Shown here one piece after another: positions 27,600-39,329 of a stretch of DNA of 64,000 bases. Origin of the DNA: Oxyruncus cristatus (taxonomy: Eukaryota; Chordata; Aves; Passeriformes; Cotingidae); the NCBI GenBank assembly GCA_013399855.1, contig VXAY01002475.1, forward strand, positions 457,741 to 521,740. The letters run 5' to 3'. How positions within the stretch are numbered: position 1 is the stretch's first letter; the number at the start of each line of letters is the position of its first letter. Both the position numbers and the translations under genes were made by a program. The notes below the pieces were generated by a model. The model was not told where the DNA came from. It did no database searches and was given only the letters and a program-made list of their open reading frames with translations.

Positions 27600-29320
27600 A
27601 AGTGCTGGTCATAGAATTCCCTACTACCAGAAATAGAGGCAGCATGACGATGCTGGTACTCAGCGATCCCATTGCAGGGAGTTTCATACGAGTGAGCTGT
27701 GCCTCTGGAGAGTGCTGCAGGGGCAGGAAGAGGAGCTTGTGTGTGCAGCCAGATGGTGGGATGAAGCTGAAGTCCTGGAGGAGAAACACATCATAAAACA
27801 GTTAACAGAGTAATGCCATGTCACACCTTTTAAAAAGAAAGACCCACAATCCATCATGATATCTCAATATGTTGACACATTTTTTTCTACACTATTTTTA
27901 GCACTATTAACAAATGTCTTTACCCCCCCTCCCCAAAAACACACTTTGTTTCAAGTTAAGAGTAAGGAAAATGTGCTTTAATGAACCATTAGTGTCTCTC
28001 AATATTTTCCAGGCTAAGTCAACTCCATTTATGAGCCAAGGGGCTTTCTTTTCTCCCTTTTTCATGTTTTTTTCCCATGCTTCTAGCTCTGCAAATGCAA
28101 CCTGGAACAAGGAGTCTGACGGTACGGGCTCAAATATCATCACCAATAATAAAAATCTGGTAACCAAAATTTACCTGAGCTATGCTGTTAATGTGCCAGT
28201 CAGAGCAGAAACCAGCTCACTTTCCCACAACTATACTGTCTCTTAATTGCTGGCAATAGCAAAAGCTCGATTCCATTAAGTAAGCAGATATGTCAGACAT
28301 ATGGGGAGCAGGTCTAGGGGGCAAGTGCCATTGTTTTATAGTCATTTCCCTCACTGTAATGGCGTTTAAGAAAAAGTTTATTTGCAGCATGTAAACTAGA
28401 AGGCATGCACGTGGGCTTTGTGTGAGAGACAGATGAACTAAGAAAAGCATCTGGCTTCTATATGATAGAAATCTTAAAGCTTAAAGCCATTAAAGGTCTT
28501 TAAAGTAAGGAACTCTGTCCTGTTCCCCAGGAAAGCCCACGACCAACATTCCGAGGTCTACAAGAGGAAGAATCCACCATCAAAACTTCCAGGAGTAAAG
28601 CACGAGCTACTTGTTTTGCTGCACTTGTAAAGTTCTTGGTGAAAACACACAGGTTGTCAAGCACTCATAATGTTCAGGTTCTTAGGCAATTTTCCTCAGG
28701 ATCTAGACGTTCCCGTTTGCTACATAATGAGAACAGAATTATTTTTAGCATTACATTTGACACAAAAAAGACTGTAAATGACCCATTTCATGACTTACAA
28801 TTGGGTGAGAGGAGAGGGAGTAACTTTAGCCCACAGGGGCTGGGAGAGGGAAGTATCACTGGGTTATAGGAGAAAAGGTTCTGTCCATGCTTCAGGAGAG
28901 CACATTACACATCTTCTAAATACACATTGCTGTATAGCTCTCCCATTGAGAAGCAAGGAACAGACTCCACATCTAGTATGATATGCCAAGTAAGAGGGAA
29001 ACGACTCTTCCACAGAGCCTTGCCTCTTCCCACTTTGATTATAGCACTGTCCTAACACTCTAAACCATTGACAACTGGGCAAGGTGACTTGGCCAGCCCA
29101 AACTTTTTGTTTGGTGGAAGTGAAAAGCAGAATGAATGCAGTAAACTTTAAATCCAAGGATTGGTGCCATGGGAGAGAAAAAGACAAACTTCTTATAAAA
29201 GGATCTTGGAGAATGGCAAATAAGAGCTGTACTGAAATATTTTTAAATTATTTTTATCTAGTTGAATGACAGAGCTTGTCACTTCTACATAGTATAAATG
29301 ACTGAATAGTTGGTATGAGC
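27600..29320. other. Intergenic, no gene recognised
   Basis: Unique sequence with a C-rich run at about 27925-27935. Small frames on both strands have no recognisable similarity. Confidence 0.6.
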
Positions 29321-29324
29321 AATA

Positions 29325-29540
29325 ATACCATGGCAGACTGAGGCAAGCCAAGATTTGATTCTTAGCTCTGCTACCAATTCATGCAGATAAATCATTCAAA
29401 GTCTTTGTGCTTTGACTTTCCCATCTGAGAAAAGAGATATTCAGCTTAGTTCACAGAGGTGTTGAAATGTTGATCATTTTTATGCACACAGCAATGTGAA
29501 CTTATTGGGTGAAAGGTGCTTTGGAAGTATTTAATATTCT
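29325..29540 (+). repeat. Probable MIR SINE
   Basis: In order, TTCTTAGCTCTGCTACC, TCATTCAAAGTCTTTGTGCT, TTCCCATCTGAGAAAAG, TTCACAGAGGTGTTGAAATG and GGTGCTTTGGAA parallel the MIR consensus blocks (CCTGGCTCTGCCACTTAC, CTTAACCTCTCTGTGCC, TTTCCTCATCTGTAAAATG, CTCATAGGGTTGTTGTGAGG, AAGCGCTTTGAA). The colinear order over about 200 bp makes chance unlikely, though divergence is high and the ends are approximate. Confidence 0.65.
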
Positions 29541-29544
29541 TCTT

Positions 29545-32500
29545 GCTGTTATGCCTGCTTTCCCCTTCATACTGTGTGTGAGTAGTGCTATGCTTTTGAC
29601 TGAACTTCAGCCTATTAGAATTTGACAATATAGAATTTACATTCTTTGCAATTATAAATGGATTTAATTTTCTTCAAGCAAATACATTGCAATCCAGCAT
29701 TTAAGCATAAGACTAATCTCTTTTGTTTCACATGACTATTGAGTAAAAACAAGTGCTCAAGTGCTCTGTCAAATTGAAGACATAAGAGTTTTTGCAAGAA
29801 TAAGCAGCAATTGCCAGGTGAACTCTTTAATTTGAAAGAAGTTCTCTTCCAAATCTTGGAGAAACTATCAATACTTTGGTTGCTATCCCACCAAAATTTA
29901 TGAGGTGTAGCCTCTATATACACAGGTTAAAAAAGCCCAAATAAGAAAACAAAAAGTAATTTCCCATCATAGTTTTGATCGTTCCTCTAGAACTGCAATA
30001 TTCCCTGTTACATCTTGTTCTAACTCTGGAGGGTAAAGCAATACTAATTACAAGTCTAGGAAGTTTGAGGGAAGAGGAAGATTCTTCCCTTCACCATCCT
30101 CATAGGGACCGGGTTTTCTTTTGCTGTTCTATCAGGTGCGGCACCTCTCCTACAACCACAAGAATCTAATATACCATCAATACCTCTGACCATTTCTGCT
30201 GTCTGCTTGTTTTTCACATCAGTAGTAGTTATATTCCTTGCACAATCAAAACATTGATCCAGGGTATAAGGAGGTGTGTGCAGCCTCTGAGCTATAACTC
30301 ATGAATTCCTCCGGAGAACGTGCAGTGTATCCATGCATATTTCATCGATTCCAATCTGTGTATTCACATTAATAACAAAGACTGCTATGAATCAGTTCCT
30401 GTGCCTATCTGCAATAAAACAGAGAGTAATATAAACACAGCTCACTTACACTGGTTTTCTTGAGGTGTTGTATCAGGTCACAGTCTCGCTGTGACAATCA
30501 ATTTGTAATCTGCAACATTACAGATTATCAGGATTTCATCTGACTTCAGAGGCAGAAGATTATCTTCCCTTTTGCATACAATATTGGGGAGGTTCTTGGA
30601 ATGATCTCGTCAGCTTTATTGAGAAGACAGACCTGATGAACTTCAGTGACATGAAAATGAAAGTTTCTGTTCATATGAGCTAATGCACCTATGAAAGAGC
30701 CTAGCACATAGCAAGATTGAATTAATGAGCAACACACTTGCAAACAGTTCTTGAAATGGTGAATTCTGAGAGGCAAATCTAGGCAGAAAACTGGAAGAGC
30801 TAATATGTAAAAATCTCCAATGGACATGCAATACAAAACCTAATAAAGCTGGGACATCCGAAGAGTCCTCCTTCCTTCAAATTTAGGTATTATTAAGGTA
30901 AGCAAAAGTTAAATTCTCTCATCAGGAAAGGTTTTTGATCAGTTGTTGCAGAAATAGGGTTAAGGTTAACTTAAAATTGGCAGCAGCAAATGCTAAATGT
31001 CACTATGCTCAGAAAGGGATGCTGGAGAGATAGGACTGGATCTTGGACCAAGAGTGTGGAAAAGCTTCTTCTCTTAAGTTATGAGCTGTCAGTACACCAA
31101 AAGAAATGGTAAATCACTTATTTCATTCCCTAAAGAAGCCTAAATATCCAACCTCCCCCTTGGGAACTCAGAAAGTCAGGGGTTTTAAGGTTACAAATTT
31201 CTACTCAGTGAATTACCCGAGAGAGATTTGCAGACTGCAGGTACAAGCACCAGAGAAGTCAACAAAGACTCAGCAAAGCAGCATCCAGAATGAAATCACC
31301 GTTCTGGGTAAAGCATCATGTCTCATCTCAGATGACATGTGGACTGCCATTCCCAAAGCTACTCAGGAGATCAAACAGAAAACAATAATCAGCTACAAGG
31401 TTGCAAAGGTTGTCGAGGTTGCAAAGACACTCATTATGAACAGCTGAAAGCAAGACAACTTGATGCATTTTAAAGTATATCCCTTCCTGGAATAGGAAGA
31501 TGACTCCATCACAGATTGTAATACTAAAAAGGAGGGGTGGAAAGGGAGAAACTTAGTAACACTGTACAGGTGCTACCTGTACCATAGAAAATGGTATGTT
31601 TTCAGAAATGCCTATTAATTCATCAGCATACACAGAAGTTCCCACTGCTTACTTTACTATTAACAGTAAACATTTATTGATTTGCTTATGATCATAATTC
31701 CCAATCCAAATCAATTACATTACAGCAGACAGGGAAGGTGGGGGAGGCTAGGAAATAGAGCAATGAAACCAAAGTAAATCTTCATTTAAATTTCAGAGTA
31801 AAACCTTAAGCACTTTATTCTTCTATACAAAAAAAAAAAAAAAAGACATAACCCAGACTTTGTGTGCAGCAGTAGTCATATCGTTTAATACCATCTATAA
31901 ATCAGGAACAAAACCCAGTATGAACTTGTGCAAATGGCCCTAGAATCAGTCTTCCTGACAGGAAAATGTAGACACACTGTACAGTCAACCAAGCTGCCTC
32001 TGGAAGCAGTTTAGCCATTTATTTGCCCTGTATTAATAATGGTCAAGTATGAAGGAAATTAACGGCTCATAAAAAGCATAGGACGAGCAATAAAAATGTT
32101 GAAAGACAAAAAAGTTGGAATTTAATCCCTTTACGGAAACATTCCCTCTGCCCATTAAAATGCTGCCTTTATCCAGCCCTTCCCATTAAGAGCTCACACA
32201 TCCCTGTGAAGGACAGGCAGGGGGTGCCGCTCCTTCAGGTTTCCACACTAATGGAGGTTTCCCTTTGAACTCGATACCTCCCACCGAAGTGCTGCAGGCC
32301 TGCAGGCTTTCCTCACTTCTCCCCCTTGGGATTCCCATGGTGCCCTTCGATTTTTCTCCTAATGGCATCTTTGAGGCTGTGATTCTGTTCCTGAGATCTC
32401 CGTGATGAACTGATGCCTGGTACGACTTGTTCAAGGAAAGAAGCTGACCTCGATACCTAATTACACCAGCAAGGCAGTCACAAGCTGGTTTCCTGGACAG

Positions 32501-34420
32501 CCTCCTCAAACACCTCCTGCCCCACGTGCAGAGCCAGGAGCTGTCTGAACAGTCCTGGTGTAGACCCTGAGCTAACTTCTGCATACTGGAGCTTGAGAAT
32601 AAGCCAAAGCTTTTCTAGAATGGTGTCATGACATACTGCTCAGCCAGAGGAGAGCCTGCAAGCAGATGACGTTTACTTCGGTTCAGCATCCTGAAAGCCC
32701 AGCCTCAGCTGCCCTAGCAATGCTTGGGCCTGCAGAAGGAGCCCAGTGCTACTAAGACTCATATACAAATATATCTGCCAGCCAAACAGCCTTAAATAAT
32801 CAAACGTGAGTAAGAGTTTGCTGCAGCAAATTGACACTAAAAACAAAAGAAGAAAACTCCAGACAAAAATCCTCCACGACTGTGCTCAGGAATTCCATGT
32901 CAACAGTTAAAAAATTGTGGGTTTAGCACTTGGTTGAAGCACTACATGAAAAGTTAGTAGTATAAAACTGATGAAATTTTTGCAACATTACCAACAGCAA
33001 CCACTGAAGAAATCAAGTAATGTCTCCTTTCTAGGGAAGCTATTTTATATTTATAAGATATATTTCTATTTTTATAACTAAGATTTTATTGCCACTGCAA
33101 AGATGGTAACTACGGATGGCTGAATGATGTCCAATATTTACCAAAGACATTTTTCAGAAACTGCTGAAAAATTGTGAATCTTATTTTCTTGCTCTTAAAA
33201 CATTTCTGTAGCTACTAAATAAGACATTTCTGGATTTTTGCCAGCTTGCAGGGACTAATTTATTCAAATGCAATTTTTTCCATTATTCATATCCCTCTCA
33301 AAGCAATTTTTTTGAAAGACCTTGATGTGACTTATTGACCAATTTCCCTTAGCTCTGTTACATTGTAAATTTTGTTTAATTTGTTAGCTTTTGCATGTGT
33401 AGCAGATAGATATTCTTGTTGGTTAGTTTTGTTTGTTTGTTTGTTTATGATGGTAAGATCATAGATTGGCCTCCGCACACACAACAGGAAAATTTGGCAA
33501 CCCCAATCAATCAACTAGTCCCACAGGAAGGAAGACCCATCCCTTAGCAGACCAGATGAGATGATAAAACTAAAAATACAACCCACAATTGTAAAATCAA
33601 AGGCACAAATATCCTCTAAATCTTTACCCTTAGTAGGCAGAATAACCAGCAAGACCATGAAGTCCATTACCTAAACTTCATAGAAGTTTAGCACTAGTGG
33701 GATAGCAGTCTAAGTCCCCTAGATAAAAAACATATTTTATAAGAAATTTAGATGAATCAAGATATACAGTAAGATCAAATAAACTGAAATAAAATCAACT
33801 GTCATAAGAAAACCATGTTCTCTGGTAAAAGAGATTTAATCTACAGCAATAATTTTTTCTACATGTTTGCTTAAGTCCGGGTCTCCAACACAGGCCAGAA
33901 AGACATGCATTTGGTCAGTGCACCAGGCTGAACTCTTCAAGGTTCCATGAACTTCTCCTACATTGTCCAAGTGAAAGCACTGCTTCATTTTCCATTTATG
34001 TGAAATTTTCTTGCTGTCCTGGCAGGAATCCTTGACAAGAGTACCTGAACCATACACAGCATCTTTCCACATCATCTCTACAAATAATAAATGAATATGT
34101 AAGCATCATACAAAAGCATGTCCTTTTTTTCCCCTACCAATAGAGACATTTAAAATACATGAGGATTTTAAAGGAGGAAATGGGAATAGGAGGGGAAATC
34201 AAATGACTGCAGGCCCCTTGACCTTACCATGTTCTTCTACCCCTGTTCTCTGAGTCTGCTGCGATGAAGTGGAATTTGCATTCAGCATCCATCACCAGTG
34301 GTCAGAGGGAATCACTGTCTTCGTCAAAGATTGTGCACTTTAAATCCTTTGCTAATTCAACTGCTATATATTTGATTTTAATTAAAGTTCTGCCATGAAT
34401 TATAAAAGACCATATCTTCA
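29545..34420. other. Intergenic, no gene recognised
   Basis: Unique sequence with a 16-base A run (31829-31844) and a short (GTTT)n tract (about 33427-33446). A 132-codon minus-strand frame (32186-32584) in a GC-richer patch has no recognisable domain and I do not call it a gene. Confidence 0.6.
33427..33446. repeat. Short (GTTT)n microsatellite
   Basis: Four to five tandem GTTT units within a T-rich stretch. Confidence 0.8.
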
Positions 34421-34429
34421 AAGTCATTA

Positions 34430-34695
34430 ATTAAGGCCCCTCGGTGTCTGAATGCTAACACCACACTGACAAGTGAGATGTACCGTGCCTATCAACAAGC
34501 GGCTGCCCGGCAGCAGCAGCAAAGCAAGCAGAACTATTATTCTGACAAGTTCAGGATTGCACTTGCTGATTGTTAGAGCAAAGAGATCTCCCATGAATAC
34601 AAACAGAGCAGCGCTGGGGAACAGTCGATCTCCGGCGTGGCTCTGTTTGTAAGTGACGTGCCTCTTCCCAGAGCTCGAGAAATGGGTCGCTTGGT
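34430..34695. promoter_or_regulatory. Local CpG-enriched block (candidate regulatory element)
   Basis: By eye about 11 CpG dinucleotides fall in roughly 260 bp, against an AT-rich, CpG-poor surround. It includes TCGATCTCCGGCGTGG and a GTGACGTGC that could bind CREB/bZIP factors. It is too small for a classical CpG island. The minus-strand frame here (91 codons) is not recognisable. Confidence 0.3.
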
Positions 34696-34699
34696 GCAG

Positions 34700-37600
34700 C
34701 ATTCCTTAGGGTTTGCCTCTGAAATTCAAAAAAGCACAAATGCCATAGCTCTGTACTGCAGGGCTTAGGAGCTGATCATGCAATCACATAATTTAGCTCT
34801 TGCTCTTACTGTGTCAACATCGACAATATATGACACAGGGCAACACCAGTGTGGATGGCAGGATCTGTCCCCGGATAACTAACGATCATTCTGACTTTAC
34901 CAAGCTTAACCAAATACAGCAGCATCGAGATTTCATTCTTCTGCCAAGCCAGCAGTGGGTGGAATTTCCTTTAAAGACAAATTAGTTCTGCCTCTTGTAT
35001 ATACAAGGTCCAGTTCTTTTTCAAATAGATAAGCCCTTGACCAGACGTCCCTCCCTTCCCTACAAGTAGCACCACTTGGGTTTTTTTAGACACCTTACAA
35101 ATGCAGTACAAAAGAACATAAAACAGCTCAGTGGGTTTCATACATTGCAACCAGCTGGGCAAATCCCATGGTGAGTGGAATTTGCCATGGAATCGGATCC
35201 TTGGAAATCAGAGGAAGAGCCAAGATGTGAAAAGGGAGAAAAAGAGGAAATAGATACTAATAGTCTTTAAATTCTTCTTTGAAGTAATACAAACTGATGC
35301 ATTTCTTTAAGTTTTAAGCCGTGTGCTCGGATTTACATCTGAAACAACTCAGGTTTTCTGTGCCCTTTAGAGAGGCATGGGCCTCAGAGAATATTGATAA
35401 CTCAAAACTGGAAGATGGTAACATGAAATCAGCTCAGCTCATTTTCCAAAATAAAGGTTTGCTCTTACTCCTCTGCAGCTTTTTCTCCCCTCAGTGCTGA
35501 GCAGCATCTTGAACTCTGTTTTCTCTCCCCAAACCACTGGTGTGTGGTCAGCCAGTGGCCCTGGGGCCAATAAATGAGGCCCTTGAGGAAGGCAGAGCCA
35601 TCTTCAGTTTTTCTTTCCTCAAGCAGATTGTCTTGACCAATACACCATGTTGGTTTCCTTTAAATTCAACTGCCCCATAAGCTAGAAGGGAGTTCTTCAG
35701 ACTCATTTTGAAAAACATTCTCAAAACCCACTTTCACAATATTCTACATTAGTTGTCCAGTTTGTGTCCTGTGTTTTTAATTTATTGACCTTGTACAGAA
35801 ACTATTTCTCTATTTTCATAGTTCCACCATAAGCAACTGCCTTATATTGTGCTCCCTTTATGCACATTTAGGAACATTTCTGCATTCCCATCCCTTGCAG
35901 TATTAAACTATGTCATTTTTACTGAAAGCACTAGATTTGATATTCTACTGGCATGATTTTCACTGAAGACACATTTCAATTAGTAACCTTGACAGTTAGC
36001 AGGTCAGGCACATATTATGTACTATAGTAAGTCTCTAAATGGACATACCTAAAATAACTATTTTTTTATTATATCTAGTGTCTGTGTGAAATTCAGAGAT
36101 GACAAGCAGGCCATGATCAACTTCAAACAAAAGTGTTTTAAATCAGTTTCTAACTAAATTCACAAAAGCTTTATGATTTGTGAACTAACTCTCCAGCAGA
36201 ATGCTCACAAGAAATGAGCAATCAGAACACAACAAATTCAAGTTACAGGAAGTGATCAGATGTCACTTTATCCTTCCAGGTACCTGAAATCAAAATGGTT
36301 AAAACAGGTCAGAAAGAGACTGTGTAGGGAGAAAAGATAAATTTATAAAAGGAGTCTGAATTTTAAACCTTCTCTAGACCACCTGGCAGCATTAAGAATG
36401 CTCAAAGAAGTTTGTCCTGGTGGCACGTGTAGACTTGGCCTGGGGTTTTGCCCCAAGTAGTTCAGTGTATTTCCACTGAACTAATTTGCCCAACAGAAGC
36501 TTTGCAATGCCAATTAACACCAGCTGAAGACACAAGCAGGAATTTCTGGTTCAGGCAGAAGCGTAACGAACAAATGCAATGGAAAATGCTTGGTTGAGAG
36601 TAACAGATTTACTTAAAATTCATTTCTAATTTAGTAGCAAGCTAACAAATTAAATCCATGTGTCAACGGAACTTCACATCCCTAGGATTTAACTTCCCAA
36701 AACAGAAGGGATGAGAGAAACAAAAGCTGAAATATAATTGCTACCTAAATTCTGAAAATCACATCTGGTACCAACTGTTGACCCTTTGTCAACAACATTG
36801 TCCTGCTCTAACCCCCTCGTGCACACACACACTGATTTCCAACAGTTTAAAGACTCCCTCATGTGGTGGTCAGATACGGTGGATGAGATCACTGGAGTCT
36901 GAGCCAGATGCTAAGCAGGCAGAGAGCACATCCAGACAATACATGACGGGGATGTTTAAAGCTTACGTTCTGTGGGGATCAACCCTTCAACATACAGGGC
37001 TTAGATGAGCTCACTTGCCCGCAATATAAATGAGTTCTCACTGAAGTTATTAATCCTTTTAAACTCCAGTGGGGACTGCTCTGACTAACCACTGCTTCCT
37101 GGAGACAACTTTACTAAAACAGATAAACTGCTAATACCATGCCTTCCTCTGTTCCTACAGGGACACACGACTCCATCAGTCAGCTGCAGGAGACACCCAC
37201 TATTCTGCTATAGGCACTGAACAGCAGGTCCTTGCAGCTTAGTGAATTGCCAGTGCCAAACAGAAAGAATGTAGTCCCTTAGTACATCAATACTGTTACT
37301 TGTAGAGATGGTCCATCTTCAGCAGAGGTACCACTAGGCAAGCAGTGAGTAGGTAAATGATTTCTATGCACCTTCGTTTCAGTGGGGCCTCAGCCTGGCA
37401 CCAGCTGGCTGCCTTTCCACCTGCAGTGCCCTACAAGTCAGACATGTGGCAAAAGGCATCAAAATTCCTTTCCTTCAAAACAGGAAGAAAGAAGGCTCTG
37501 GAATGATGACCCAGGAGAAATTACGGAGTGGGATCTCTGCAAAGAGGATGAGTCACAAGGCAACCCTGGAAAACCAAGAAGGAGCCAAAGGCCTGGATAA

Positions 37601-39160
37601 ACTGGAGTTTGGGTTAGTTGCATTGGCACCTTTCCTAAAGCTAAGGCAAACTTTTCCATCATCTGAGCTTCAGGTTTTCCAGTTCCTTAGAAGTTCTAAT
37701 TGCAACACTCTGAGAACACCACATTGGCTCTGACAAATTTTATCGGCCATTCCTTTTCTCACAAATTCTGCTGCAATCAATGGAAGTCCATCTACATTAA
37801 CCAAACTTCATTTTTGCTTGCTAAACTAGAAGCTATAAACTGGCAGCACATAACCTAGAAGTAAGAAACACCAGAAGAGGTTATATTACATGTACCACAA
37901 CAGTTTACTTGCGGACACACATCCCACCAGTTCCAGCCAGCTGAGTCGGTAATCAGAGGATCAGCTGCTTTCTTAAGATCTTAATTGTCCTGATGATTAT
38001 TTATTTCTTCAGCCTAGCAACAGGTTTCAAACATGAAACCCCACTAGGAATAAATCCATCATCCTCCCATGGCCTGCGCTCACTGACACTCTGCCTAATA
38101 TACTCCTGTGGAACCACCAGGAAATCATCAGCTTTGGATAAAATTTTGGAATTAGTGACAGTAGGAATTGCTACAGTGCGTTTCTGGAGGGATGACTACT
38201 CTGTCAGCAAGTTAACCAGGACACCATCTGACATCTAATCCTGAATCTGCTGAGTGCTCCTGAATAATTTCAAAAATAATTTTCTAAAACAGAAAAATCC
38301 TTTGATAAAAACAGCATGTTAATGCATGCTCATGTGTCTCTCACCACAGTCAGATCTTCTGAGATATGAAGCTTACAGCTCAAAAGATACCATTCCCTTT
38401 TTACTGTTATTACTGAAGTATGTCCTCAAAAGAGGCATTTGCCATCTCAGACTGTGTGCTTTCTGCAATACAGTAACTATTAATGCATGAAAGTAGGCAT
38501 TTAAAAAGTAAATCTGGCATCTTCCTCATAAAGGGGATGGTTTAAAACTTTCAGTATGGAGTGGTTCTAACCTGAACCAAACACAGAAGTAGAGGGGAGC
38601 TTTTTGTGACTCAGGAGAGATGAACCAATGTATATATCAAATAAATATCAAATATAGAATTTTTTTTCAACATGGAAATAATTTTTTTCCACGAATACAT
38701 CAAGGCTGTAGAAGGAGTTATACCCGTGTTCCTTTTCCTGTAGCTGATCCAGAGGTAGTGTCTGTGTATGCAGACAAAATATAGAGCATTAAGGTAAGAG
38801 AAAGGAGATATAGGTTACTGTTTCAGCTCTTCCATAAAGTTGGTAGATGGCCTAATGCTTTTTCCTCAGGGGGAGCTTTTTCTTCTTTCCTTTTGTTTTG
38901 TGTTGCTTCTTTCCTTCATTTTTAACTTCCAGGGAATCCATACAGAAGTCACTAATTAATGTCAGAGGCAATCTCTTCAGAGTATGGAGTGCTGAGGAAT
39001 GTTTATGCACTAAACACTATCAAGCACTTAAATTGTCAATCTGTCAGTGTCAAAACGCATCAGTTCAAATGCTTCAGAGCCTGTCCCCCTGATTTTAAGC
39101 TTATCTAGTCTGAGAAGAGAAAACACATCACACCAGGTTTCTTCAAATTCAGCAAGAGTG
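34700..39160. other. Intergenic, no gene recognised
   Basis: Unique AT-rich sequence. Between about 35,170 and 36,680 there is no open frame of 60 codons or more. Frames at 37382-37733 overlap one another on both strands and look like chance. No RNA gene or clear repeat. Confidence 0.6.
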
Positions 39161-39164
39161 GTAG

Positions 39165-39325
39165 GGTGATGGAGTAATTTAGGCTGGAACAGACCTCAGG
39201 AACTCATTTAGCCCAACCTCTGGCTCAAAGCACAGCCAGCAGCAGAATGTCCCTGCTTCCAGGATTTAGCACCACTGCACTCCTAGCCTGTCAAAGCAGC
39301 ACCTCTGTAGCACACTAGGAACAGG
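39165..39325 (-). repeat. 5'-truncated CR1 LINE fragment (3' end)
   Basis: The + strand reads TTTAGGCTGGAACAGACCTC, then AGGAACTCATTTAGCCCAAC, then CTCTGGCTCAAAGCACAGCC. This is the reverse complement of the avian CR1 3' end (the 'ggttggaagggacctc... tcatctagtccaacc... ctcaaagcag' block), so the element lies on the minus strand. The outer boundaries are approximate. CR1 is the dominant LINE of bird genomes, supporting the avian assignment. Confidence 0.75.
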
Positions 39326-39329
39326 GTGA

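Noticed and set aside
28309..28326. CTCF-like TCTAGGGGGCAAG
   Set aside because: Good right half but the left half CCA is missing; four mismatches.
32186..32584. 132-codon minus-strand frame in a GC-richer patch
   Set aside because: No recognisable similarity, no splice or promoter signals; explained by local composition.
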